64,000 nucleotides of DNA from an uncultured Pseudocitrobacter sp. (lineage in GTDB: Bacteria; Pseudomonadota; Gammaproteobacteria; Enterobacterales; Enterobacteriaceae): positions 1-64,000 of the forward strand of contig CAJYVI010000019.1 in assembly GCA_913778145.1 (NCBI GenBank), read 5' to 3'. The notes below the pieces were generated by a model, which did not search any database, was not told the DNA's origin, and saw only the letters and a program-made list of their open reading frames with translations. Shown here piece by piece: positions 1 through 9,179 of the stretch. How positions within the stretch are numbered: the first letter of the stretch is position 1; each line of letters opens with the position of its first letter. The position numbers and the translations under genes are program-made.

Positions 1-9
1 CTGCACAGT

Positions 10-42
10 TCACCACCAATCGATTGGCGTCGGTAGTGGTGA
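10..42 (+). promoter_or_regulatory. Inverted repeat in the leader of the antirepressor gene
   Basis: TCACCAC (10-16) and GTGGTGA (36-42) form a 7-bp perfect inverted repeat with a 19-nt loop, ending about 11 nt before the AAAAGG ribosome site of the gene starting at 67. It could be a protein operator or an RNA hairpin acting on translation. The window begins just upstream, so the promoter is not visible. Confidence 0.3.
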
Positions 43-66
43 TAACCAGACTAAAAGGTGATCACT

Positions 67-762
67 ATGACAGCTCAAAAAAAACCATCCCCTGACACGG
101 TATTTAAGTTCGATTCATCCACTCCTGTTCGTGTGTTCAACATCGATGGAAATCCATGGTTTGCTGCCTCAGACGTTTGCAAGGCTCTTGGGTTGACCAA
201 CTCGCGCATGTCGCTAAAAGCACTTGATGATGATGAAAAGGGTGTAAGTTCAACTTACACCGTTAAAGGAAGTCAGAAAGTTAATGTCATTAACGAGTCC
301 GGCCTCTACACTCTGATCCTTCGTTGCCGCGACGCAGTAACTCCCGGAACTATTCCCTACCGTTTCCGTAAGTGGGTAACTAGTGAAGTACTGCCGCAGA
401 TCCGCCAGACCGGCCGTTACGTTCGTGAAGAGCTGTCGCCAGCAGATAAAGCACAGAAGGTTGTGGCCAGCTTTATGCCTGCAATTCTTGAGGCCATGAA
501 GTCAGATGTTGCGCAAAAGTATGACTATCCTCTCAAGCCTGGCTACCGCGATTTTATTCACTCCCCGGAAGGTGTCGTCGGCCTGGCAGAACGCTCATAC
601 CTCATGAGTCTGTTAAATCAAATGCAGGAAGATGGGCACGACGTTTCCGGAGCAGCGGCAGAACTCACAACAATGGTGAGCTACATCGTCGGCGTAAGCA
701 AATGTCTGCGCGAAATCCAGAGCCACGCCCAGTTCATCAATAATAACGCGGCTGAGTTCTAA
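67..762 (+). CDS. BRO-N domain antirepressor-like protein
   Basis: A 231-residue protein. Residues about 15-115 match the BRO/Bro-N DNA-binding domain of phage antirepressors: a VRVFNIDGNPWFAASDVCKALG-type start (positions about 20-41), an ALDDDEKG core, NESGLYTLILR, and a RFRKWVTSEVLPQIRQTG close. The C-terminal half is helical and not recognised. I start at ATG 67, eight bases after AAAAGG, rather than the in-frame GTG at 58, which lies in that ribosome site. The gene points against the late operon and ends at a shared terminator. Known relatives (P22 Ant-like, BRO proteins) bind repressors or DNA. Its role here is inferred: derepression of this or another prophage. Confidence 0.8.
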   Translation: MTAQKKPSPDTVFKFDSSTPVRVFNIDGNPWFAASDVCKALGLTNSRMSLKALDDDEKGVSSTYTVKGSQKVNVINESGLYTLILRCRDAVTPGTIPYRFRKWVTSEVLPQIRQTGRYVREELSPADKAQKVVASFMPAILEAMKSDVAQKYDYPLKPGYRDFIHSPEGVVGLAERSYLMSLLNQMQEDGHDVSGAAAELTTMVSYIVGVSKCLREIQSHAQFINNNAAEF

Positions 763-766
763 CATG

Positions 767-791
767 AAAAAGGCCGCTTCGGCGGCCTTTG
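767..791. terminator. Bidirectional terminator between antirepressor and late operon
   Basis: AAAGGCCGC, loop TTCG, GCGGCCTTT is a strong hairpin with an A-run on the left and a T-run on the right. It can therefore end both the + transcript of the antirepressor and the - transcript of the late operon. It touches the palindrome at 791-802. Confidence 0.8.
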
Positions 792-802
792 TGACATGTC
801 AC
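791..802. repeat. Palindrome GTGACATGTCAC, copy 1 of 3
   Basis: A perfect 12-bp palindrome at the 3' end of the lipoprotein gene (stop at 804), between that gene and the terminator. Identical copies lie at 18870-18881 and 21479-21490, each at the 3' end of an accessory gene. Function unknown. Confidence 0.7.
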
Positions 803-803
803 G

Positions 804-1286
804 CTATTTCATTTGCTGCTTCCTGGTCAGAACATCATTTACCAGTTTTGGGTATAATGCTTGTTTGACGTTACCCTCATATTTTGCATCGTCATATGGT
901 AATCTACTGTCAAAATAAAGTAGAGACTTACTTGTCTCTTTTGCCATATTGCAATGAGTAGCCTTATATGCGGCTTTAGAAAGGGATGATATCTCATTAC
1001 TGCATGAGAAATATGCAGCTGTAATCACTTCATCTGCCACAGATGTTTTGTCTGTTAATTTTTTCACAACACCATTTAGGCAAGAAAAGGTTTTTCCTTT
1101 TTCATTGTCCATGTCAACAGACGCCTTAGTGCAAATCCTCGCATCTTCATCAGAGTAGACTGACTGCACCGTGCTAAGTGAACGCGGCCCCTGTTCTAAT
1201 TGAGCAACCGGACTATAGCTATATTGCCTGCTTTCTGTGCATCCAAACAAAAATAAGGCAATCAATAATATTGATTTCTTTTCCAT
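804..1286 (-). CDS. Small phage lipoprotein, last gene of the late operon
   Basis: A 160-residue protein with a short charged start (MEKK), a hydrophobic stretch and a lipobox LFGC with Cys at residue 16. It is probably exported and lipid-anchored in the cell envelope. Beyond the lipobox there are four Cys and no domain I recognise. It follows the 848-residue ejection protein with one base between, has its own AGGGAAA ribosome site, and is AT-richer than its neighbours. A lysis-accessory (Rz1-like) or superinfection-exclusion role is possible, but nothing in the sequence proves either. Confidence 0.65.
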   Translation of the reverse strand: MEKKSILLIALFLFGCTESRQYSYSPVAQLEQGPRSLSTVQSVYSDEDARICTKASVDMDNEKGKTFSCLNGVVKKLTDKTSVADEVITAAYFSCSNEISSLSKAAYKATHCNMAKETSKSLLYFDSRLPYDDAKYEGNVKQALYPKLVNDVLTRKQQMK

Positions 1287-1287
1287 T

Positions 1288-3834
1288 TTATTTCCCTAGC
1301 ATGAACTGCGATGGGGGGATCAGGAAGTCATTACCCTGCTCACGTTCAACACGGCGCTGATAACGCTCAAGCGATCCTGGGTCCAGAGCATCCTGTATAC
1401 GGTTCAATATTAAACCATTCATCGCCGTACGCAGCCAGAACACATTAAGGAAAGGAGTATTGTCAAGGGCTATGCGATACCAGTCACCAAGGTCCGCATC
1501 GCCTCGAGTGGTCTGCTGGAGCAGCGTGATAATACTATCAGCGTTCGATGCTGCCGGCCCCATCAATGATGTCACTGGACCAGCACCCATGCGGTTGACT
1601 TCGCCAAACATGAAGTCACCAAGGATGCCAAGGCCGCCGCCCTGAGAAGCGGCTGCGAGGAATGTCTTGGCATCTGCCGGACGCGGCGTCTGCCCCTTAA
1701 GCAATAGCTTCGACTGCATAGAGATATAGCCGAACATAGTTGCCCAGACGAACAGGTTTGCCGCCCCCAGGAATGCACCTTTTCCGTTACGCAGCAGCGC
1801 ATTTGTCAGCGATCCGGTTTTAGATTCACCCAATCCAGCTGGTGTATAACCGCGTCCGAACACCTCACGCCCCAGCACGTTCTGCATAAAACTGGCTGTA
1901 AAAGATTTGTACTGTCCTGCGAAGCGCACCGCTTCCCCCGCCACCGTTCCCGGCACCGTACCCATCTTCATAAACGCCTGCGTCCGGTCGCCAGGCTCTG
2001 ACATGGCGATGTTCAGTCGGTCCAGAATGTACCCCCGCAACTGACTCTCCAGCGTCTCTCTGGCGTCGGCAATAGAGCGCTCAGTGATCTTCAGGCCTTT
2101 AGACGCTACATAGTCACCGATCACTTCATCCGGAACTGCACGGATGCCGGTGGTCGTCATGAATTTGCGACCCTCACTGTCTGCCATGTCCATGCTGCGG
2201 TAGATGTTCCATTCAGCGTCACCGATGCCGTGCAGGTCCAGCACGCGGCGAAGATCCTCAGGCAGTGCAGAGAATTGCTGATCAGCATTTTTCGCCAGCC
2301 AGTTGGTTATCATCATGGCATTGCTATTACGCCCGGATTCTGTCCAGAAGTTCATGAGGTTGTATTTGAAGAACAACTGCTGCGCGCGGCCCATTTTTCC
2401 GCTCATGCTGTCATCGCCGGACATACGGCGGATGATTTCCTGCGTCATCGTATCGGAGTAAACGCCGATGGATGACAGGATCTCCTTCTGCTCATCACTG
2501 GTGTAACGGGAAAAGCGGCCCTTCATTGCGCCGGTCAGCGCCTGCATAAAATTCTGGCCCTGATACCGCATTTCTGTCGCCGAGATCGGAACGTCGTTAA
2601 AAGACGAAATAATAGCGCCGCCGAGCTGACTCACGCGCAGCCAGCCGCGCACGTTTGCGGAGGCATTGGCCCAGCCGACACTGCCGGGGATATTCAGCGA
2701 TCCATCTACCTGAGGCATCACCGTGCTATTCAGCCGTCGAACTTTGGTCATAAAGTCAGCCAGCGCAGCCGGGTTACTCTGCTTACTCACGTCTTTTGCG
2801 ATGGTGTCTGTCAGGTACTTGAACATGTTTTGCGGGTTGGTGCCCAGCACGCGCATCATCCCGGTCGTGCGCGCCGCGCTGTTCAGGCCACCGAATACTG
2901 CCTCTCGCAGGCTTCCAGTCCCGAATTGCTCATTGTATTCGTGCCAGTTAACACCGTCTTTGAAGTGCAGCACGCGCTCATGGCTGGCGCGTTTCGCCGC
3001 GTTAGCCGATCCCTTGAAACCATTCATCCAGTCAGGCTTTTCAGAGGTCAGGTGCACGCCGGAGGCTAGGCCGTCATAAACGCCACGCAGGAACCCTTCG
3101 CGGTCGGTGATCCCGTCAAAGGTCACATCATCAAGGCGCGGAAGAATGGCATTGCGCCAGGACTCATACCCGGCGGCACGAATTTTCAGGATGTCATGTG
3201 ACTGCCGGACGATGTAGCCGGGCATCTTGCCAATCCATGCGCCAGCGCGGTTTTCATCCACGCGCGCAGTTTCCTGCCACTTCATGATGATCTTCGCAGC
3301 GCTGACTGATTGCGGCGTCATCCCGTCCGTTTTCTGCCCACGACCGAGGCGCCACATAGCGTCGGCGATCTCCCGGTCGTTGCTGCCGCTGGCGATATAC
3401 TTAACCAGCCCGGCCTGGTCGAAATCGTAGTTGATACCGGCGTGGTACTTCCCGCGCAGTTGAGCCACCTCAGACGATACAGAGCGACGGGAACCGGTGC
3501 GCGCGTCATTACGTCCCACCAGAATAGCCTCCAGCCCGATGTCGGGGCGGTCTTTCCACGTCCGGCGAAGCTCACCCAGGCGCTGAGCAGCAACGCGCGT
3601 GTTAATGGCTTTGTTGCGTGCCTCGATTACTTTCGCCAGTTGCTCGCGGTTGCCAAGCTCCTGCGCGGCGCGCATCGCCGCTTCTTCCAGTGTCAGGGCT
3701 TCATTGCCAGCCAGGATCCGGTTGGTGGTGTCGTTCATGTCACGCACCAGCGATTCCATTTCGTCCTCAGACAGCTTGCGCCCGGCAGCTGTATTGACGG
3801 TCATTTCGCATTGCGTCAGAAATTCGTTAGCCAT
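1288..3834 (-). CDS. Internal virion / DNA ejection protein (848 aa)
   Basis: A large soluble protein of 848 residues at the end of the tail-ejection block, corresponding by place and size to the last large ejection protein of epsilon15-type phages (gp17-like, my assignment from gene order). The N-terminal 100 residues are charged and helical. The C-terminal part has Gly/Ala-rich hydrophobic stretches (near GAFLGAANLFVWATMFGYI and following) suited to membrane insertion during ejection. ATG overlaps the stop of the upstream gene (TAATG), indicating coupled translation. No enzymatic motif is visible. Confidence 0.75.
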   Translation of the reverse strand: MANEFLTQCEMTVNTAAGRKLSEDEMESLVRDMNDTTNRILAGNEALTLEEAAMRAAQELGNREQLAKVIEARNKAINTRVAAQRLGELRRTWKDRPDIGLEAILVGRNDARTGSRRSVSSEVAQLRGKYHAGINYDFDQAGLVKYIASGSNDREIADAMWRLGRGQKTDGMTPQSVSAAKIIMKWQETARVDENRAGAWIGKMPGYIVRQSHDILKIRAAGYESWRNAILPRLDDVTFDGITDREGFLRGVYDGLASGVHLTSEKPDWMNGFKGSANAAKRASHERVLHFKDGVNWHEYNEQFGTGSLREAVFGGLNSAARTTGMMRVLGTNPQNMFKYLTDTIAKDVSKQSNPAALADFMTKVRRLNSTVMPQVDGSLNIPGSVGWANASANVRGWLRVSQLGGAIISSFNDVPISATEMRYQGQNFMQALTGAMKGRFSRYTSDEQKEILSSIGVYSDTMTQEIIRRMSGDDSMSGKMGRAQQLFFKYNLMNFWTESGRNSNAMMITNWLAKNADQQFSALPEDLRRVLDLHGIGDAEWNIYRSMDMADSEGRKFMTTTGIRAVPDEVIGDYVASKGLKITERSIADARETLESQLRGYILDRLNIAMSEPGDRTQAFMKMGTVPGTVAGEAVRFAGQYKSFTASFMQNVLGREVFGRGYTPAGLGESKTGSLTNALLRNGKGAFLGAANLFVWATMFGYISMQSKLLLKGQTPRPADAKTFLAAASQGGGLGILGDFMFGEVNRMGAGPVTSLMGPAASNADSIITLLQQTTRGDADLGDWYRIALDNTPFLNVFWLRTAMNGLILNRIQDALDPGSLERYQRRVEREQGNDFLIPPSQFMLGK

Positions 3835-5540
3835 TACAGCCCCCGGTTAATCATACAGGCGGCGAAAGCGCGATACGCTTTGCCGATAGAGTCGTCACTG
3901 GCCTCTGCACGGATCGCGGCAATGTTCTTGCGCATTGACGCTGCCAGATCAGGGTTATCTGTGGCTATGTCGTTCAGCAGCGCGTCACTGATATTAAATT
4001 CATTTTCCAGATCGGCAGTGGCCGCTGTGATTTCATGGTCAGCCTTCTGCGTATCCTGCCACACACGATCGGCGGTTTCACTGACGGCGCGTGAACCTTC
4101 ATCAGCTTGCCGCGCCGGGTTCTGGATGCGCTGGATAGCACGCTCGCGTAGCGCTGGTTTGTGAAGGTCATAGAATGGCTCAATGTCAGGCGAGCGGCCT
4201 TCCATCATGTGCGCCAGCGCGCCGCGGTATGCCTGCTGGTTTACGCTCCAGTCGGCCTCCCGCACTGCTGCCGACGCGGTACGAACGGCACCGGCGACCG
4301 GCGACATCTGCATGCTTTCGCGGATCTGCTGTGCGCGCTGGTCGATTAATGGGGCCAGGTCGTCGGGGATCTCTTTTCGTGACAGTTGCGACTCTCTGCC
4401 GCGCGCCTGTTCTGCGGCGGCGTTGCGCTCAAGCGTCTGGTTAATTTCCTGATTACGCGCGGCGATAGTGTCTTTCTCACCCTGAATATCACGCTGTGCC
4501 TTGGCACGCGCCGCTTTGAAGTTCATACGTTGCGCCTGGTACTCTTTTGTACGCTGGGCTAGCGTAGCGTCAAGCGCTTCACTTTGCCGGTTGTTGGCCG
4601 CCAGCTCAGTGCGCAGATCGGCCACGTTGTCGACGCGCCCGGTCTGTACCTCCTGCTGACGGGCCTGATATTCCGGCACGACATCATCATAGGCGCGGCT
4701 GTAGGCATAGGCCTCTGCATCCCGCGCGATTGCCGCTGACAGGTCAGCGTTGGTGCCGGACTCAGGAATATTGACACCTGCCGGGATGTTGTCAGGCGTG
4801 ACCACCGGCGTTGGCTGAGCATCAATTACGGGCTGAGCGTCTGCCGGGGTGGCAGGGTTTTCACCAGCGGCCGCCCTGCGGGAACGCACTACATCAGCGA
4901 TCAGCCCGCCGCCTGCGTGCATCAGCCCGCCAGCCAGGGTATTAAAGAAGGTGCTCTCCAGCGCATTGCCATAGGTGAAGTCGTCGCCTTCTGCTGCTGC
5001 TGCCTGTGCCGTGAGTGGCACGGTGGCAATGGCCTGGCCAGCGCCAAGCCGCGCGCCGGTAGCCAGACGCTCGCCGAAACGCCCAAGCATGGTTGCCGCC
5101 TTCGCTTCTCCACCGAACGGGACCAGCGCCAGCGCCACGTTTCCTGGATCAGCCATGGAACCGGCAAGATTTGCTGCAAAGTTAAGCGGAGTGGCTACCC
5201 ATCCGGACGGGGCCGACATGGCGATCTGCTGTTTCGCCAGTGATTCCCGGCGCTCGCTGATCACATGGTCAAGATACGACTGTGTGACGCCACTTTCCGG
5301 TACGTTAATGCTTTTCACGCCGTACTCTTTCAGGCGAGCATCGGCATCCGCTTTGGCGACAATGGTCGAATTGGGATCATTCGCCAGCCTCTCGGCCTGG
5401 GAAAACCGATAGCCTGATACGACAGGCCCTTCGTTGAACCCCTCTTTTAGTGATGAAAGAAGCGATTCACCCAGCCCTGCCGGGGCATTCGACAACGGCT
5501 GGTTTATACCCAGCCCAGGATCATCTGTATAAATTGGCAT
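3834..5540 (-). CDS. Internal virion / DNA ejection protein (568 aa)
   Basis: A 568-residue protein between two other ejection proteins. Residues about 110-190 are Ala/Gly-rich and hydrophobic, followed by a long Gln/Ala/Arg-rich helical and probably coiled-coil section (about 270-420). Placement matches the middle of the three epsilon15 ejection proteins (gp16-like). It starts one base after the upstream stop and its own stop overlaps the next ATG. No catalytic motif is seen. Confidence 0.7.
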   Translation of the reverse strand: MPIYTDDPGLGINQPLSNAPAGLGESLLSSLKEGFNEGPVVSGYRFSQAERLANDPNSTIVAKADADARLKEYGVKSINVPESGVTQSYLDHVISERRESLAKQQIAMSAPSGWVATPLNFAANLAGSMADPGNVALALVPFGGEAKAATMLGRFGERLATGARLGAGQAIATVPLTAQAAAAEGDDFTYGNALESTFFNTLAGGLMHAGGGLIADVVRSRRAAAGENPATPADAQPVIDAQPTPVVTPDNIPAGVNIPESGTNADLSAAIARDAEAYAYSRAYDDVVPEYQARQQEVQTGRVDNVADLRTELAANNRQSEALDATLAQRTKEYQAQRMNFKAARAKAQRDIQGEKDTIAARNQEINQTLERNAAAEQARGRESQLSRKEIPDDLAPLIDQRAQQIRESMQMSPVAGAVRTASAAVREADWSVNQQAYRGALAHMMEGRSPDIEPFYDLHKPALRERAIQRIQNPARQADEGSRAVSETADRVWQDTQKADHEITAATADLENEFNISDALLNDIATDNPDLAASMRKNIAAIRAEASDDSIGKAYRAFAACMINRGL

Positions 5541-5541
5541 C

Positions 5542-8163
5542 TTATCGTCCCGTCTGCTGGCCGTTCTGGATAATGTTGATCAGGTTGTCGCGCTGACTTT
5601 CCGCCGTGTAATTCTTCGACTGGCCAGGCGTGTACTTAACCGGCGTCTGCACGAATTTGGTCAGGCTGTTCCAGGTGGTGCGGTTGCCAGCGCCAAGTTT
5701 CGCCAGATCAGCAAACGGCACGGTGAGCGGCTGTCCCTGAGCATTGTTGACCAGCAGACCGTTCATCATCAGAGTAAGCCCAGTTTCGTCGCTGTTAGTC
5801 ACCCACTGAGCGTTATCACGAATGCGTGAAATGCTCTGCTCGCGGTTAACCTCATCCGGCAGGCGGGAATCACCGATAAGCGGCATGATCTGATCGGCTG
5901 ACAGTTTTTTTAAGTAGTAGTTAGCGCCATCGTTAACATCGCGAATATCGTATCCGGCGTTGTTCGGCATGCGCCAGGTGCCGTTGGTCTGATACTGCTC
6001 GCCCAGAACGTCCTGATATGCCTGCTTTGCCGCGTCGCCTGGCGACATGCCGCGCTGCATATAGGTGTAGGTCAGACGTTTACCCTGCTCGTTGAAGTTG
6101 TTCCACACGGCGGCTCCACCAGGCTGGACAACCATCGTTCCGGCAAAGGCTTTGGCCTGGTCATTCCAAGATGAGTCGGCGCTGTCGGCGTCGGTTTTTT
6201 CAAAACTGCCACGTAGATCAGAGGTTTTGACGCTGCGGTTTTGCCAGAGGGCGTTGGCAGCACGCGGGTTATTGGTCGCCATGATGACCTGCAACGCCGG
6301 GTAGGCGCTTTTCTGCACCTGTTGCATGACCTGATCAGAGTATTTCCCAAAGGACTGCGCCACCGACTGAATGGCTGTAACGCTGGATTCCTTATTGTTG
6401 TCGATCTGAGAAATCAGGCTGTTTACCATCGAGTCAGGAAGTACCTTCTTACTGTTTATTCCCAGGCGGTCTTTCTCAGCTTGCAGGCGGGAAACCAGAT
6501 ATTCACCGGACGCCTGATTGTTCTGGTACTGCTCAAAGGCGTTTTTCACCACCGGAGAGTTGGTTTGCAGCCAAGTGCCAGGATCAGACTCGCGCGCCTT
6601 CATCACCTGATTTAGCTTGGCCTGTGCAGTCGCGTAAAGGCTCTGCTTAAATTTGAAGTCAGGATCATCTTCCTGTGGTGCCATAGACTGTACAGCTGCG
6701 ATACCTTGCTGCGCAGAACCCTGCACGATGGTTTGATAAACAGGTTGCAGCGTCATCGCTTGCTGGTACTGCTGGAAGGACTCACGCAACTGAATGCGTT
6801 CCGCCGGGCTGGCCTGCAACGGCATCACCGCGAGCCATTCACGCTCTGAGATCGGATTGACCGGTTGCCCGGACTCCAGCTTCGCCATGTCATCCTGCAT
6901 GCGACTCTGCAATGATACGCGACCTGCCGCTGCCTGCATGTCGTACATACCTGCGACCTTGCTCATCATCGCTGATTTGTTCTGCGGACTCATCGCATCC
7001 CAGAAAGGCTGGTTGATGAGGTTTTCCATTGTGGCCGCTCCGGGGATCGCTGGAGCGCTGCCAGTGACTTTCGCCACATAATTTCGGGTTTCTTCGTAGG
7101 GTATCGCTGCTGCAAACTGTTCATTGCTGACGGCACCTGTGCGCGGGTCCCCAAGTTGCTTTATCCATCCATCGACCGCGCCAGGCCCGGCGTTATACGC
7201 CGCCACCGCCAACACAGGGTTATTGTCGTACTTCTTCATCTGTGCGCCGAAGTATGCCTGACCAAGTTTCGCGTTATAGCGCGGGTCATTCAGCCACTTA
7301 TCGCGGTCCCACGGAACACCAGCCAGCCTGGCGGCTTCCGGACCGGTATCCTCCATCACCTGCGCCACGCCAACAGCACCCTTAGGCGATACCAGCGGCG
7401 TACCGTCTTTGCCATACTGATTACCGCCAGACTCCTGCCAGATCATGGCGGAAAAGAGCTGTGATTCACTCGGCGTATCCGTAACTTCGATCTTACCTTC
7501 CGGCCCCATCATCTGCTGATAGGTCGGCGTATACCATGCTTCGCTAGCGCGGTTTGCTGCCTGCTCGCGCCACTTCACGAAATTCGACTCGATTTCTTCA
7601 TCGCTCTGCCCGTGGGCTTTGCCGTAGGCAATGATGGAATTGCGGGCATTCATCAGTGATGGTGTGAACAAACCTGGAGAAAGAGCCTGCTGCGCCAGCG
7701 CGTGCAGAGTACCTTCCTGCATACCGGCCTCGTACTGACGAACTTGATCAACCTCATGACGCCCGGCTGTTGTTGCAAACTGTGTCCTCTGCTGCTGAGC
7801 CTGCTGTAGAAATGCATTTCTCGCCTGCTCGTCAGGAAGGTTTGCAGCAATATTTTGTATCTGCGTATCGAACTGCTGCACATACTCTTGGCCTTTCCCG
7901 ATCGCATTTTTACCCTGGAGGTTCATGAAACCTGAATCAGGGTTATTGAGCAGGTCGCTGCCGACGGCATTTAGTTGCAGCGACGCCTCTTGGGTAAGTG
8001 CGACGTTTGCCCGCTGCTTGGCCTGAGCGAACATGTCGATCGCCTTTGGAGCTACCTGCGCAATGACGTCGCCGACATTGGGCTGCTCGAACGTCTGCAA
8101 GCCTGGTGACTGAAATCCTCTGCTCTCAACCTGGCGACCGGTGACCGTTGGAACTGTTGGCAT
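5542..8163 (-). CDS. Internal virion protein with lytic transglycosylase domain (873 aa)
   Basis: Carries an SLT (lysozyme-like) transglycosylase domain at about residues 235-350: the catalytic-type glutamate in MIWQESGGN, then SPKGAVGVAQVM, and AYNAGPG near the end. In related phages such proteins are ejected first and cut peptidoglycan so DNA can cross the periplasm. The rest is Gln-rich and helical and may form the channel. The SLT domain sits internally rather than at the N-terminus as in T7 gp16. A ribosome site AAGGAGAAATTAAA precedes ATG 8163, and a 12-base gap separates it from the upstream gene. Confidence 0.85.
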   Translation of the reverse strand: MPTVPTVTGRQVESRGFQSPGLQTFEQPNVGDVIAQVAPKAIDMFAQAKQRANVALTQEASLQLNAVGSDLLNNPDSGFMNLQGKNAIGKGQEYVQQFDTQIQNIAANLPDEQARNAFLQQAQQQRTQFATTAGRHEVDQVRQYEAGMQEGTLHALAQQALSPGLFTPSLMNARNSIIAYGKAHGQSDEEIESNFVKWREQAANRASEAWYTPTYQQMMGPEGKIEVTDTPSESQLFSAMIWQESGGNQYGKDGTPLVSPKGAVGVAQVMEDTGPEAARLAGVPWDRDKWLNDPRYNAKLGQAYFGAQMKKYDNNPVLAVAAYNAGPGAVDGWIKQLGDPRTGAVSNEQFAAAIPYEETRNYVAKVTGSAPAIPGAATMENLINQPFWDAMSPQNKSAMMSKVAGMYDMQAAAGRVSLQSRMQDDMAKLESGQPVNPISEREWLAVMPLQASPAERIQLRESFQQYQQAMTLQPVYQTIVQGSAQQGIAAVQSMAPQEDDPDFKFKQSLYATAQAKLNQVMKARESDPGTWLQTNSPVVKNAFEQYQNNQASGEYLVSRLQAEKDRLGINSKKVLPDSMVNSLISQIDNNKESSVTAIQSVAQSFGKYSDQVMQQVQKSAYPALQVIMATNNPRAANALWQNRSVKTSDLRGSFEKTDADSADSSWNDQAKAFAGTMVVQPGGAAVWNNFNEQGKRLTYTYMQRGMSPGDAAKQAYQDVLGEQYQTNGTWRMPNNAGYDIRDVNDGANYYLKKLSADQIMPLIGDSRLPDEVNREQSISRIRDNAQWVTNSDETGLTLMMNGLLVNNAQGQPLTVPFADLAKLGAGNRTTWNSLTKFVQTPVKYTPGQSKNYTAESQRDNLINIIQNGQQTGR

Positions 8164-8175
8164 TTTAATTTCTCC

Positions 8176-8715
8176 TTATCGACCGGTTGGCGTGCCGACC
8201 GCTGCGCTAATAGGTGCGGCCTTTTGTGAGAATGGCGACCACGTCCCGCCAGCCATCTGATAAGCTCCGTAAGCCTGTAACGGAGTTGTGAGCAACGTTG
8301 TCATTGCTCCCATATTTCCCTGCTTACGTGCAGAAACGGCCTGAGCTTCATAATTAGCTGATTGGACCTGATACCCATAGGCCTCGCGCTGTGCGTTATT
8401 GACCGTTGTCAGCGCGTCCAAAGTTCCGAATTGTGCCGTATCGCCGAAGATATCCAGAGCATTGCCTGTTGATAGATCTGCCCCTGTGGCGCCCATAGTT
8501 GCCGCCTGGGTTCCGGCCGCCTGGCGATTACGGCGGCGCACTTCCTCGGCCTGAGCGTTACCACGGTTAATCGAGTCCTGCGCCTGCGCTTCAGCCACAT
8601 CTGCATTCTGCTCTGCGACCGCGGCGGAATACTTTCCTGTCTGGTATTGGTTGTAAGCTGACAGCGCGCCAGCAGCGAGCGTCGCACCGGCTAAAATTGT
8701 GGTGGGTTCACACAT
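8176..8715 (-). CDS. Internal virion protein, T7 gp14-like
   Basis: A 179-residue Ala/Gln-rich helical protein with a hydrophobic N-terminus (ILAGATLAAGALSAY) and long amphipathic helices. This composition and its place before the SLT protein match the T7 gp14 class, which inserts in the outer membrane during ejection. Its ATG overlaps the stop of the upstream gene (TAATG). The family assignment rests on composition and position, not on a motif. Confidence 0.65.
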   Translation of the reverse strand: MCEPTTILAGATLAAGALSAYNQYQTGKYSAAVAEQNADVAEAQAQDSINRGNAQAEEVRRRNRQAAGTQAATMGATGADLSTGNALDIFGDTAQFGTLDALTTVNNAQREAYGYQVQSANYEAQAVSARKQGNMGAMTTLLTTPLQAYGAYQMAGGTWSPFSQKAAPISAAVGTPTGR

Positions 8716-9179
8716 TACTTTCTCTCCATGTGGAAGCGGTGAAACAGAAGGCCGTGAGCGCCGTATGGCTGTGGTTCTTCAATAGTGAATCCAAGCCAGT
8801 GCAGCCAAATGCGCGCGGTGTGATTGCGGGCATCAACATAGTTTTCAAGATACGGATAAACAGTCAGCATTGCATTGACCACTTTTCCGCAGCGGCGAAG
8901 GAAGGTGCGCTGGTATTTCTCCAGCGCATCGGTGCCCACCAGCCACGGGATGCCGTTACCGCCGATCATTGATGCCGGGGCCACACCGAAGATGGTTACC
9001 ACTTCACCATTAATCAGACCGGCACAGGCAAATGTTGACGTGCGCATACCGGTTTCAAGCACGCGGCGCGGACTCCATCCGTTTGTTGCCAGGAATTCAT
9101 CAACATCAGCCTGGCGGACATGCGGGAGCATGGCTTCGATATGTTCCTGGGTTGCCGGTACGATCTGAGCTTTAATCAT
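8715..9179 (-). CDS. Phage Gp13-family (DUF2833) GNAT-like protein
   Basis: A 154-residue protein resembling the T7 gp13 / DUF2833 family, which has an acetyltransferase-like fold: an early IVPATQEHIEAMLPHVRQAD, a central GEVVTIFGVAPAS strand, and WLHWLGFTIEE near the end, as in GNAT proteins. In T7 the protein is needed for virion morphogenesis; the substrate is unknown. It is coupled to its neighbours by a TGATG overlap on the upstream side and a TAATG overlap on the downstream side. Confidence 0.7.
   Translation of the reverse strand: MIKAQIVPATQEHIEAMLPHVRQADVDEFLATNGWSPRRVLETGMRTSTFACAGLINGEVVTIFGVAPASMIGGNGIPWLVGTDALEKYQRTFLRRCGKVVNAMLTVYPYLENYVDARNHTARIWLHWLGFTIEEPQPYGAHGLLFHRFHMERK

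Noticed and set aside
3310..4164. 284-codon plus-strand frame opposite the ejection proteins
   Set aside because: It crosses the junction of two well-supported minus-strand genes and shows no domain or ribosome site.
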